NCBI GenBank assembly: GCA_963676385.2
Contig: CAXXMM010000014.1
Span: 248,001 to 312,000 of the forward strand
Direction of reading: 5' to 3'
From: UBA1422 sp963676385
GTDB lineage: Bacteria > Bacillota > Clostridia > Peptostreptococcales > Anaerovoracaceae
DNA length: 64,000 nucleotides
This document shows positions 45,924 through 55,021 of the stretch, piece after piece. Each line of letters opens with the position of its first letter. Position 1 is the first letter of the stretch. The notes beneath the pieces were generated by a model. It was not told the origin of the DNA and did no database searches. It worked only from the letters and a program-made list of their open reading frames with translations. Made by a program: the position numbers and the translations under genes.

Positions 45924-46520
45924 ATGGATCTTCACGAACTGCTGGAATTTTTGGAAATTGATGAACCCAGCGAGTTTGAGTATTTTGAGAACTTTGCCGA
46001 TTTAATTGAATCTGACGAAACAATATCGGAAGAAACCCTATTTCAATTATTTTCGGAAGCAGACCCAAAAATTGTTTCCGAGTTGATAAATGGATATTTT
46101 GAGGATATGCTGGAAGCCATGCCGGAGTCTTCGGCAGAGATGTATACCTTGTTGGAAAACATCAAACGATCTTTGGTGGGTTTATTAAGAACATCTGAGG
46201 AAGAAAGCCTGATGCGCAACTTCGTTGAGGAATTATTTCGCTTCAAGGCTTGGTTTTGCTTTGAATCCGAGGTCGGTTGTAAGAGTATGTCCGACGAAAC
46301 AGAAAAAATCTTGCCTTTGCGGGATGCATTAGTGCTTTCCCGGTTGGAAAAAATGGAAGAAGACGAATATCAATATGACTTTGAGGACTGCCTAAAGTAC
46401 GAAATTGATGAATACATTATGAGTTTTGCAGAGATTGCGGCAACCGTGGATGATGAAGATGAAGAACAGTCCGACCTTCTGGAAAATGGTTATGTATATG
46501 ATGACGAAATGAGAGGTTAG
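45924..46520 (+). CDS. Acidic helical protein of unknown function
   Basis: 198 aa with a strong AAAGGAGG site, so it is very likely expressed. It is rich in Glu and Asp throughout (for example DEDEEQSD near residue 180), predicted mostly helical, and soluble with no signal or membrane segment. I do not recognise a domain. It lies 20 nt after murI and before a RarD-like transporter, and probably shares the murI promoter. Function unknown. Confidence 0.75.
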   Translation: MDLHELLEFLEIDEPSEFEYFENFADLIESDETISEETLFQLFSEADPKIVSELINGYFEDMLEAMPESSAEMYTLLENIKRSLVGLLRTSEEESLMRNFVEELFRFKAWFCFESEVGCKSMSDETEKILPLRDALVLSRLEKMEEDEYQYDFEDCLKYEIDEYIMSFAEIAATVDDEDEEQSDLLENGYVYDDEMRG

Positions 46521-46542
46521 TCAGAAAGGACGCATTAACAGT

Positions 46543-47451
46543 TTGAACCAACAATCAAATCGACAGTATAAAATCGGAATGCTAGCAGCCCTGACATGTT
46601 CGATTCTATGGGGTTTTTTACCAATATATTGGCAGGCTTTACGACCCATCGAATCATCTGTAATTATTTTTTACAGAATCGTCCTTGTGGGGGTTGTTTG
46701 TTTTGTTGTGTCCCTTATCGTGTATGGATGGAAAAGAATAAAAGCACCGTTGACGCGGAAAGGGGCAAAAGGCAAGTATTTTCTTGCCGGACTTATGATT
46801 ACTTTGAATTGGAGTATATATATTTGGGCAGTCAACGCCGATATGGTTATTCAGACTTGTATCGGATATTATATTGAACCGCTAATGATTGGATTGGTTG
46901 GCGTTTTTCTGTTTAAAGAAAAATTAACAAAGCATAAAATCATTGCACTCATTTTGGCCGGATTAAGTGTGGTTGTCATTTTAGTATATTTTCATCGGGT
47001 GCCCCTTGTTGCGTTGAGTTTGGCAGTGACGTTTTCAATTTATGCTGCTATGAAAAAGGGATTTCAGGTAGAGGCTTTGTTATCCTTGCTGTATGAAACC
47101 ATGTTTTTGGTTCCCATTGCCCTAGGCGTCATTATCTACCTTGAATGGACGGGGCAGGGGGCTTGGGGTGTCGGAGAGCCGTATCAGTTTGGATTGCTGC
47201 TTTGCTCAGGATTTTTCACTGCAATTCCACTTGGACTTTTTGCTGCAGCAGCTAACAAAATCCCATTGGTTACGTTAGGATTGCTTGAATATATTTCACC
47301 CACAATTACGTTATTAATTGGGATATATCTTTTCCGTGAGCCATTTGATTTTGTACAGTTTATTGCGTTTGTGCTCATTTGGATCGGACTTGTGGTATTT
47401 ACCTACGGGGAGATAAGCAATCACCATAGATTACGAGGAACGAATACATGA
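46543..47451 (+). CDS. RarD-like EamA-family transporter
   Basis: 302 aa with a TTG start (GAAAGGA site about 11 nt away; an ATG 12 codons later is possible). About ten membrane helices. It begins AALTCSILWGFLPIYWQAL, typical of RarD, with LNWSIYIWAVNADMVIQTCIGYYI near residue 88 and GLLEYISPTITLLIGI near 245. RarD-type proteins are DMT-superfamily permeases; substrate is unknown (chloramphenicol sensitivity is the historical name). Its stop overlaps the next start (ATGA). Confidence 0.88.
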   Translation: MNQQSNRQYKIGMLAALTCSILWGFLPIYWQALRPIESSVIIFYRIVLVGVVCFVVSLIVYGWKRIKAPLTRKGAKGKYFLAGLMITLNWSIYIWAVNADMVIQTCIGYYIEPLMIGLVGVFLFKEKLTKHKIIALILAGLSVVVILVYFHRVPLVALSLAVTFSIYAAMKKGFQVEALLSLLYETMFLVPIALGVIIYLEWTGQGAWGVGEPYQFGLLLCSGFFTAIPLGLFAAAANKIPLVTLGLLEYISPTITLLIGIYLFREPFDFVQFIAFVLIWIGLVVFTYGEISNHHRLRGTNT

Positions 47452-49439
47452 TGTTAAAACATAGATTAAATATGTTTGGAGTAGCACTTGTATATACGGG
47501 TGCAATTTTAGGAGCGGGATTTGCCTCAGGCAGAGAAATCTGGCAGTTTTTTGGTGTCTTTGGAAAACATGGATATATTGGTGTGCTCCTTGTTGGTGCA
47601 CTCTTTATTTCTTTGGGCATCATAACCGCAGTGATTGCAATCAAACTGGGGACAAATGATATGGGAAGAGTCATCGTCCCAGGTCATAACAAGGGGTTGG
47701 TTCAATTTGTTGGATACTTTATGGCGGTCATGTTGTTTACGGTACTCATTACCATGTCAGCTGCCGGCGGCGCCATGTTTGACCAACAACTTGGGTTTAG
47801 CCGCATTGCAGGCGGTGGAGTTATTATTGTCATGGTAATACTTACCGTGTTAGGTGGTTTTGATCGGGTTTCTCGAGCGTTTCGACTGATGATGCCCTTT
47901 CTGATTGGCATAATATTATTATTGTGTTTTTCTGTGTTGCTGAAAGGACAAGAAGCCCATGGCTCACAACAAGTTTTTGACCCGAGCCCGTTGGCTCCAA
48001 CTTGGTGGCTGGCAGCGATTTTGTATATTTCCTATAATATTTTAGCGGTCATCCCTATTGTTGCCACGGCAGCTGTCAATGCCAAGAATACACGCCATGC
48101 CATTGGTGGAGCGGCAATGGGCGGGATTTTTCTGACATTGCTTGCCCTTTTTATTCTGTTGGTGCTTCGCTCCAACCCAACCTTGTCCAATACGATGGAA
48201 ATGCCCATGCTGGCCTTTTCCGAAAAGATATCTTTGCCGGTAAATTATTTGTATACAGGGGTGCTGTTCTTCGCGATTTATGCGTCTGCAACTGGAAACT
48301 ACTATGGTTTTACAACAAAACTAAAACCCTCACCCCATAAAAATGCGTTAATCATATTGATTGCCGTTGTTGGCTTTGTATTTGGATTGATGGGATTCAA
48401 AAATGTAATTGCCTATATGTTCCCTCTGGAAGGGTTTGCGGGAATCGTTATTATCCTGCTTTTGTTGATTAATTTTGTGAATATTATGGGCAAAAAGGAA
48501 ACCAAAAAACATCGCAGTTTGTTTACGGATTTTGAGGGCTGTAATCGATTTGATTATCCTCCCGGCATCATTCGTGTATCCGGTGGATTTGGCGGCGAAG
48601 CGACATTGTTAATTGGCAGCGAAAAAACTGCACTTTTAGACTGTGGTATGGCATATTGTGGAGAGGAGACGGCCAAAAACATTGGCCGTGCCTTGAAAGG
48701 AAAAACCAGACCGGACAACAGTCCCATGGCTTTGGATTATATTTTACTTAGTCATACTCATTATGATCATTTGGGGGGAGCACCCTATATCAAGAAAGTG
48801 TGGCCGGATGCGGTGATTTGTGGTGGAGACTATGCAAAAAAAGTTCTTCAACGACCCAGTGCCTTGAAGGTAATCAAGCGTCTGGGGGAAGAGGCGGAAA
48901 AAACCTATGGAACAGAAGATCTTTCCAAAATTACAGTGGAAGGTCTTAGAATAGATAAAGTTCTTGAGGATGGTGAAGTGTTGCCGTTGGGAATGGAATC
49001 AGTCCATGTTCTTTATACGCCGGGTCACACAAATTGCTCGGTGACCTATATTCTGGAACCGGGGAGCATTATGTTCCCCAGCGAAAGCACCGGTGTACTG
49101 GAAGGGGAGGGCGTTATCCATAGTGCAGTCCTTAAAAGTTATAAAGACGCCAGAGCCTCCCTGGAAAAATGCAGAGCTTATGGGGCAAAACAGCTGATTT
49201 CCCCCCATTTTGGTATGGTACCTAAAAGTTATATTCAGAAGTACTGGCAAATTTATGAAGAAAAACTAAAAGATGAAGAGACGTTCATTGATGGCATGTA
49301 TCAGCAAAACTTATCTGAACGGGAAATGATAAAACGGTTTGCTGAGGAATACTGGTCTGAAGAACGAGGTCAGGAGCAGCCCTATGAAGCATTCTTGCTT
49401 AATGCAAGAAACACAATCAAAGCAGCAAAAAAAAGTTGA
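47448..49439 (+). CDS. Fusion of a YkvI-type membrane transporter and a metallo-beta-lactamase-fold hydrolase
   Basis: 663 aa in one uninterrupted frame. Residues about 1-350 form a YkvI-like integral membrane domain with about ten helices; the family hallmark GAILGAGFASGREIWQFF lies near residues 18-35. Residues about 375-663 form an MBL-fold hydrolase with LLDCGMAYCGEETA near 400, the metal motif HTHYDH at 436-441 and TPGHTNCSV near 525. No ribosome site is seen at the linker methionine (MGKKETKKH). Each domain alone would be a normal-length protein, so this is a stop-loss fusion or a true fused gene. Substrates are unknown. Its start overlaps the rarD-like stop. Confidence 0.85.
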   Translation: MMLKHRLNMFGVALVYTGAILGAGFASGREIWQFFGVFGKHGYIGVLLVGALFISLGIITAVIAIKLGTNDMGRVIVPGHNKGLVQFVGYFMAVMLFTVLITMSAAGGAMFDQQLGFSRIAGGGVIIVMVILTVLGGFDRVSRAFRLMMPFLIGIILLLCFSVLLKGQEAHGSQQVFDPSPLAPTWWLAAILYISYNILAVIPIVATAAVNAKNTRHAIGGAAMGGIFLTLLALFILLVLRSNPTLSNTMEMPMLAFSEKISLPVNYLYTGVLFFAIYASATGNYYGFTTKLKPSPHKNALIILIAVVGFVFGLMGFKNVIAYMFPLEGFAGIVIILLLLINFVNIMGKKETKKHRSLFTDFEGCNRFDYPPGIIRVSGGFGGEATLLIGSEKTALLDCGMAYCGEETAKNIGRALKGKTRPDNSPMALDYILLSHTHYDHLGGAPYIKKVWPDAVICGGDYAKKVLQRPSALKVIKRLGEEAEKTYGTEDLSKITVEGLRIDKVLEDGEVLPLGMESVHVLYTPGHTNCSVTYILEPGSIMFPSESTGVLEGEGVIHSAVLKSYKDARASLEKCRAYGAKQLISPHFGMVPKSYIQKYWQIYEEKLKDEETFIDGMYQQNLSEREMIKRFAEEYWSEERGQEQPYEAFLLNARNTIKAAKKS

Positions 49440-49489
49440 TATGGTATTACTGAATCAACATTTATAGATAGATAGAAGGATGGAATAAT

Positions 49490-50740
49490 ATGATTGAAAT
49501 AAAAAAGATGAACTGTGGAACTAGAATGGTTATGGAACAAATTCCCTATGTGAATTCAGTTTCTATTGGCATTTGGGTTCGTGCCGGAGCAGTAGATGAA
49601 GGCCCAAAAACTGCGGGAATTTCACATTTTATCGAACACATGATGTTTAAAGGGACCCAAAACAGAACTGCAAAAAAAATTGCCGAAGATGTGGATAACA
49701 TTGGGGCACAAATCAATGCGTTCACGGGGAAAGAGGCAACCTGTTATTATATAAAAGCTTTGGCATCCAATGCAGTTTCTGCCACAGAAATTCTACTGGA
49801 TATGTTCGTAAATTCTACGTTTGACCGCGAAGAACTGGAAAAAGAAAAGAATGTCATTTATGAAGAAATTAAAATGATTAAGGATACCCCGGATGAGGAA
49901 GTCCACGATATGATTTGCGAGATGATTTTTCGGGAAAATCCACTGGGGAACTCCATTACAGGAACCCGTTCATCTCTCAAGGCCATGACACGAAATACCT
50001 TAATAAAATATATTGCTGAAGAGTATACGAGAGACAACATTGTGATTGCCATTGCAGGAAATTTTGACAAAGACGTGCTTTGTAATATTTTTGAAGAAAG
50101 ATTGTCTCAATTGGCAGCGACAAAACCACAAAAGCCGGTGAAGAAGGATGTATTCCATCCTACCTTCTCTGTGAAACTGAAAGATATTGAACAGACCCAT
50201 CTTTGCATGGGCACAAGAAGTATTTCATTAAGCGATCAACGATATTACGCCTTTTCATGTTTAAATAATATTATGGGTTCCAGCATGAGTTCCAGACTGT
50301 TTCAAAATATTCGGGAAGCAAGGGGGTTGGCATATACGGTTTTTTCCATGAACAGTTCCTTTCGCAACGACGGATATTTTAATATTTATGCAGGAGTAGG
50401 TCATGACAAAGTAGAAGAAACAGTGGGCGCCATTATAGATGAGCTTGAAATTCTAAAAAAAGATGGGATTCGGTTGGAGGAATTGACCAAGGCAAAAGAG
50501 CAACTGAAAAGCACATATATTTTTGGTCTGGAAAATGTAAATGGCAGGATGTTTTCTATCGGCAAAAATGCTATTATATTAGATAAAGTGTTTTCGCCAG
50601 AAGAAGTATTGTCTGCCATTGATGGAGTAACCCCAGAAGAGATAGCAGAAGTGACAAATATTATTTGCAATAGGGACCATTATAGTGGCGCGGCAATTTC
50701 CGGGAATAAAATCCCATTGAAGAAGTTGATACAGGGATAA
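49490..50740 (+). CDS. M16 family zinc peptidase (processing-peptidase-like)
   Basis: 416 aa. The inverted zinc motif HFIEHMMFKGT is near residue 46, with the distal glutamate in the KEKNVIYEEIKM segment near 125. The C-terminal half-domain has RLFQNIREARGLAYTVFS near 270, the M16B R/Y pair. It is cytosolic and lacks a signal peptide. dut starts just after its stop, an order seen in other Clostridia. Confidence 0.93.
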   Translation: MIEIKKMNCGTRMVMEQIPYVNSVSIGIWVRAGAVDEGPKTAGISHFIEHMMFKGTQNRTAKKIAEDVDNIGAQINAFTGKEATCYYIKALASNAVSATEILLDMFVNSTFDREELEKEKNVIYEEIKMIKDTPDEEVHDMICEMIFRENPLGNSITGTRSSLKAMTRNTLIKYIAEEYTRDNIVIAIAGNFDKDVLCNIFEERLSQLAATKPQKPVKKDVFHPTFSVKLKDIEQTHLCMGTRSISLSDQRYYAFSCLNNIMGSSMSSRLFQNIREARGLAYTVFSMNSSFRNDGYFNIYAGVGHDKVEETVGAIIDELEILKKDGIRLEELTKAKEQLKSTYIFGLENVNGRMFSIGKNAIILDKVFSPEEVLSAIDGVTPEEIAEVTNIICNRDHYSGAAISGNKIPLKKLIQG

Positions 50741-50741
50741 C

Positions 50742-51197
50742 ATGAGTGAAAATCCAATACAAGTCAAAATAATTTCTCAAAGCGGAAGTCTTCCATCCTA
50801 CGAAACCATTGGTTCGGCGGGGATGGATGTTCAGGCTTTTTTGCAGGAACCCCTACGCCTTGAACCGGGCCAACGTGCGTTGGTTCCAACTGGCCTAAAA
50901 ATAGAACTACCCATGGGCCTGGAGGCTCAAATTCGGGCGAGGAGCGGTCTTTCTATTCGTCATGGACTGGCAATGGTCAACGGCGTAGGAACCATAGACA
51001 GCGATTACCGAGGGGAAATCAAATTACCGGTGATTAATTTGGGAGATGCCCCCATTGTAATTGAAGATGGGGATCGGGTGGCACAAATGATTATTGCCAG
51101 ATATGAACGAATCCAATGGGAACCTGCCACCCAACTAAATGAGACAGAACGGTCCGAAGGAGGCTTCGGCCATACTGGAATAAAAGAAACGAGGTAA
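50742..51197 (+). CDS. dut: dUTP diphosphatase
   Basis: 151 aa, trimeric dUTPase length. Motifs in order: GSAGMDVQAF, RSGLSIRHGLAMVNGVGTID, DYRGEIKLPVINLG, GDRVAQMIIARYE and the C-terminal SEGGFGHTG. It hydrolyses dUTP to dUMP and keeps uracil out of DNA. It begins one base after the M16 peptidase gene stop. Confidence 0.96.
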   Translation: MSENPIQVKIISQSGSLPSYETIGSAGMDVQAFLQEPLRLEPGQRALVPTGLKIELPMGLEAQIRARSGLSIRHGLAMVNGVGTIDSDYRGEIKLPVINLGDAPIVIEDGDRVAQMIIARYERIQWEPATQLNETERSEGGFGHTGIKETR

Positions 51198-51201
51198 AAA
51201 G

Positions 51202-51831
51202 ATGTTAGGAAAAGGAGTTAAAAAAAGAGAAGATGTTTTTTATGCAATGTTTATTGCCTTCATGGACAAAATAATCGTTGCAGGAGAGGCCTTCGCTGAT
51301 TTAATCCACAATTATGAAAGCGTGGAAGACAAAGTTGCCAACCTAAAAGTCCTGGAGACGGAATGTGACATGGAAACTCACAAAATCCTTAAAAGTCTTC
51401 ATGGATCTTTCATTACACCTTTTGACCGGGAAGACATTTACGAAATCACCAGAGACATGGACGAAATCGTAGATAGCCTGGAAGAAATCGGCAACCGATT
51501 ATTGCTTTTTGACGTAAAAGCGATGAGACCCGAGGCGGTTCAGTTGTCCGATATTATGCTTCAATCTATTCGTGAGTTACAAGTTGTCTTTAAGCATTTG
51601 CATGAGATTAATAAGAACTCCATTGTCAGAGAACAAATTATTGAAGTAAACAGACTGGAAAACGAAGGAGATTTGATTTTCAGAAGGGCAATGGCCACGC
51701 TTTTCAGAGAAGAAAAAGATGCCATTGAAATTATCAAATGGAAACAAATTTTTGAAATGTTGGAGGATGGCATTGACTCCTGCGAGAATGTTGCCAACAT
51801 CATCGAGGGAGTGATAATGAAATATGCTTGA
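51202..51831 (+). CDS. DUF47/PhoU-like accessory protein of phosphate transport
   Basis: 209 aa, all helical, with the DUF47 signatures FAMFIAFMDKIIVAGEAF-like N-terminus and FEMLEDGIDSCENVANIIEGVIMKYA at the C-terminus. DUF47 genes usually precede Pit transporter genes and probably regulate them. Here its stop overlaps the first Pit start by 8 nt. Confidence 0.92.
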   Translation: MLGKGVKKREDVFYAMFIAFMDKIIVAGEAFADLIHNYESVEDKVANLKVLETECDMETHKILKSLHGSFITPFDREDIYEITRDMDEIVDSLEEIGNRLLLFDVKAMRPEAVQLSDIMLQSIRELQVVFKHLHEINKNSIVREQIIEVNRLENEGDLIFRRAMATLFREEKDAIEIIKWKQIFEMLEDGIDSCENVANIIEGVIMKYA

Positions 51832-52816
51832 TATAATATTGATTTTTGTCATCGTCTTTGCATTTTTATTTGAGTTTATCAATGGTTTTCATGATACTGC
51901 CAATGCCATTGCAACCTCAGTTTATACAAAGGCCTTGACCCCCGGCAGAGCCATTATGCTGGCTGCCGTAATGAATTTTGTAGGCGCTCTGGTCAGCGAA
52001 CGGGTAGCGGGAACGATTTCAAAGGGTTTGGTTTCCGTCCATTTGGAGCAATATGTCATTCTTGCGGCCTTGATTGGGGCAATTATTTGGAATCTATTAA
52101 CTTGGTGGAGAGGAATTCCCAGTAGCTCTTCTCATGCCTTGATAGGTTCTTTAGTAGGGGCTACCATCGTATACACTCATAGTGCTTCAAGCATTCAGGT
52201 GGGCGGAATTGTAGAAAAAGTTGTGATACCACTTTTTGCCTCACCGATTGTGGGCGTGATAATGGGATACTTGATTATGTCGCTCATCTTTCGTCTTTGC
52301 GTTCGATGGTCCCAAAATCACGTAAATAAAACATTCCTAAAATTACAAGTGTTATCGGCTGCCCTGGTGGCATACTCTCATGGGAACAATGATGCTCAAA
52401 AAACCATGGGGATTATCACATTGGCGCTGGTTTCCGGCGGAATGCTCAGTGCTGATGCGGGAGTTCCACTGTGGGTCAAAATTACTTGCGCCATGACCAT
52501 GGCGTTGGGAACATCCATAGGCGGATGGAAAATCATGAAAACCATGGGCTCCAAAGTAACAAAGCTTCAACCTGCCAGTGGTTTTGCCGCCCAGACCTCT
52601 GCTGCTATTGTCATTGAAGCCGCATCGTTTTTAGGGGCACCAATCAGCACAACCCAAGTCATTACCGCCTCTGTCATGGGTGCTGGTAGTGCCAAAAGGA
52701 CTTCTGCTGTAAAATGGGGTTTGGCAGGAGATATTGCCAAAGCTTGGGTATTGACATTGCCGGTTTCCATGCTTTTAGGTGCAATGGCATGTTGGATGAT
52801 TGGATTTTTCATGTAG
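51824..52816 (+). CDS. Inorganic phosphate transporter Pit (copy 1)
   Basis: 330 aa with about ten membrane helices. The Pit/PHO-4 hallmarks GFHDTANAIATSVYTKAL near residue 22 and YSHGNNDAQKTMGI near 184, and GAPISTTQVITASVMGAG near 270, are all present. It imports phosphate coupled to H+ or Na+. It overlaps the DUF47 gene, so the pair is the primary Pit system. Confidence 0.95.
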   Translation: MLDIILIFVIVFAFLFEFINGFHDTANAIATSVYTKALTPGRAIMLAAVMNFVGALVSERVAGTISKGLVSVHLEQYVILAALIGAIIWNLLTWWRGIPSSSSHALIGSLVGATIVYTHSASSIQVGGIVEKVVIPLFASPIVGVIMGYLIMSLIFRLCVRWSQNHVNKTFLKLQVLSAALVAYSHGNNDAQKTMGIITLALVSGGMLSADAGVPLWVKITCAMTMALGTSIGGWKIMKTMGSKVTKLQPASGFAAQTSAAIVIEAASFLGAPISTTQVITASVMGAGSAKRTSAVKWGLAGDIAKAWVLTLPVSMLLGAMACWMIGFFM

Positions 52817-52909
52817 CATTACCTTATTAATATCAAGTGGCCCTGCATCGGACCATTTATTCTTATTGTTGAATGGACCTGAATCATAGCGGGAGAGTGC
52901 GCATTCATT

Positions 52910-53902
52910 ATGTTTAGTTCGGTTTTGTTAAGTGTTGTTTTATTTGCTTTTCTTTTTGAATTTATTAATGGCTTTAATGATACGGCCAATGCAATTGCAA
53001 CATCTGTATATACCAAGGCCCTAACACCGGGAAGGGCTATTTTGTTGGCCGCAGTAATGAATTTCGCCGGGGCATTGGTAAGTGAAAGAGTCGCAGGAAC
53101 GATTTCCAAAAGTTTGGTGAATGTTCCCTTGGAACAATACGTTATTTTGGCCGCACTAATTGGAGCTATCATGTGGAACTTGATTGTTTGGTGGAAGGGA
53201 ATACCCAGCAGTTCATCCCATGCTTTAATAGGATCCCTTATGGGTGCAACTGCTGTATATACATCTACCCTCAAAAGTATTCAGTTTCATGCTGTGCTTG
53301 TAAAAGTGATTATACCCCTGTTTGCATCACCGATTATTGGTTTAGTAGTTGGGTTTTTTATGATGAATGGGATATATCAGTTATGTGGTCGATGGCCTCA
53401 AAGTAAAGTAAATAAGATATTTTTAAAACTACAACTTCTCTCCGCTGCCCTGGTGGCATATTCTCATGGCAACAATGATGCTCAAAAAACCATGGGCATT
53501 ATCACCTTGGCATTGGTATCCGGTGGAATGCTCAGTGCCAATGCAGGGGTTCCCCTTTGGGTTAAGATTGCTTGCGCTACAACAATGGCAATGGGTACTT
53601 CCATAGGTGGTTGGAGAATCATGAAAACCATGGGCTCCAAAGTAACAAAACTTCAACCAGCCAGTGGTTTTGCAGCCCAAACATCGGCAGCCATTGTCCT
53701 TGAATCGGCATCCTTGCTAGGGGCACCGGTCAGCACTACACAAGTAATGACTGCCTCAGTTATGGGGGCCGGTAGTGCAAAAAGACTTTCTGCTGTAAAA
53801 TGGAGTTTGGCAGGAGAGATTCTGAAAGCATGGATTTTGACAATTCCGGTTGCCATGATATTTGGAGGCGCCGCCTGTTGGGTAATACAATTTTTTGTTT
53901 AA
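52910..53902 (+). CDS. Inorganic phosphate transporter Pit (copy 2)
   Basis: 330 aa, same length as copy 1 and nearly colinear; the same hallmarks occur (GFNDTANAIATSVYTKAL, YSHGNNDAQKTMGI, GAPVSTTQVMTASVMGAG). Runs of near-identical DNA occur in the second half, such as from the TCATGAAAACCATGGGCTCC segment onward. The N-terminal and central parts diverge more. This copy has no DUF47 partner of its own, and a 93-nt gap separates the copies. Probable tandem duplication. Confidence 0.93.
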   Translation: MFSSVLLSVVLFAFLFEFINGFNDTANAIATSVYTKALTPGRAILLAAVMNFAGALVSERVAGTISKSLVNVPLEQYVILAALIGAIMWNLIVWWKGIPSSSSHALIGSLMGATAVYTSTLKSIQFHAVLVKVIIPLFASPIIGLVVGFFMMNGIYQLCGRWPQSKVNKIFLKLQLLSAALVAYSHGNNDAQKTMGIITLALVSGGMLSANAGVPLWVKIACATTMAMGTSIGGWRIMKTMGSKVTKLQPASGFAAQTSAAIVLESASLLGAPVSTTQVMTASVMGAGSAKRLSAVKWSLAGEILKAWILTIPVAMIFGGAACWVIQFFV

Positions 53903-53952
53903 CATATCCGCAAAAGCGGTTAATCATGTAGAAGTGTAACAGTAGGAACGGT

Positions 53953-54948
53953 ATGATTACAAGACAAGATCAAGAAATAAGAGAATATCAATTCCTTTCT
54001 GAATTCGCCTGTAAGTCGGCAGATTCAAAAGGAAGACTTGTATGGGAAGAGAAATGTAATATTCGAACAGATTTTCAGCGAGATCGGGATCGAATTGTTC
54101 ATTCCAAAGCCTTTCGGCGGTTAATGCATAAGACCCAAGTGTTTCTGGCTCCGGAGGGAGATCACTATCGAACAAGACTCACCCATACCATTGAGGTATC
54201 ACAAATTTCTCGAACCATCTGTCGCGCTTTGGGGCTGAATGAAGACTTAGGTGAGGCCATATCCATGGGACATGATTTGGGACATACCCCATTTGGTCAT
54301 TTGGGGGAACAAGTTCTGAATCAACTTCATCCGGGAGGTTTCTATCATAATATTCAAAGTCTTCGAGTAGTTGACGTGCTGGAAGGGGATTACGGGAAAC
54401 GAGGGCTAAACCTTACGGCTGAAGTGCGTGACGGTATTTTAAACCACACTGGGCCCACAACTCCCGGCACATTGGAAGGGCAAGTGGTTAAAATATCTGA
54501 TCGGATTGCATATATAAATCATGACATTGACGATGCCATTCGAAGTGGGGTGCTGAAACCATCCGACTTGCCAAAGGGTTGCATAGAATCCTTAGGGAAG
54601 GATCATAGAACAAGAATTGACACTATGGTCAGGGATATGATTGATACCAATGATGGGATGAATAAGATTGCCCAAAGCGAAGAAATTAAATTTCAAATGG
54701 ATGCATTGAGGGACTTTATGTTTCGACGGGTGTATATGAGTCGTGACGTGAAACGAGATGAAGAAACCGAGATGGGAGAGAAAGTTATTACCTCTCTCTA
54801 CCAATATTATATTTCTCATGGAGCTCAATTGCCACAGGATATGAAAAAACTAATAGGCGAGGATGGAATCGAGGAAGTGGTAAAAGATTATATTGCCAGC
54901 ATGACAGATCGGTATGCAATTACCACTTACAGAAATATATTTGGGTAA
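53953..54948 (+). CDS. dGTPase-like HD-domain dNTP triphosphohydrolase
   Basis: 331 aa. HD-domain motifs: HSKAFRRLMHKTQVF near residue 48, THTIEVSQISRTI near 75 and the metal-binding GHDLGHTPFGHLGE near 105. It hydrolyses dNTPs to nucleosides and triphosphate. It is followed by dnaG and rpoD, a well-known arrangement in Clostridia. Confidence 0.93.
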   Translation: MITRQDQEIREYQFLSEFACKSADSKGRLVWEEKCNIRTDFQRDRDRIVHSKAFRRLMHKTQVFLAPEGDHYRTRLTHTIEVSQISRTICRALGLNEDLGEAISMGHDLGHTPFGHLGEQVLNQLHPGGFYHNIQSLRVVDVLEGDYGKRGLNLTAEVRDGILNHTGPTTPGTLEGQVVKISDRIAYINHDIDDAIRSGVLKPSDLPKGCIESLGKDHRTRIDTMVRDMIDTNDGMNKIAQSEEIKFQMDALRDFMFRRVYMSRDVKRDEETEMGEKVITSLYQYYISHGAQLPQDMKKLIGEDGIEEVVKDYIASMTDRYAITTYRNIFG

Positions 54949-55021
54949 TTGTAAATAAAAAAAAGGAATATCCACAACAGTGTCGAATATGTACCTTGTA
55001 GAATTATTACAGGGGGGCACG

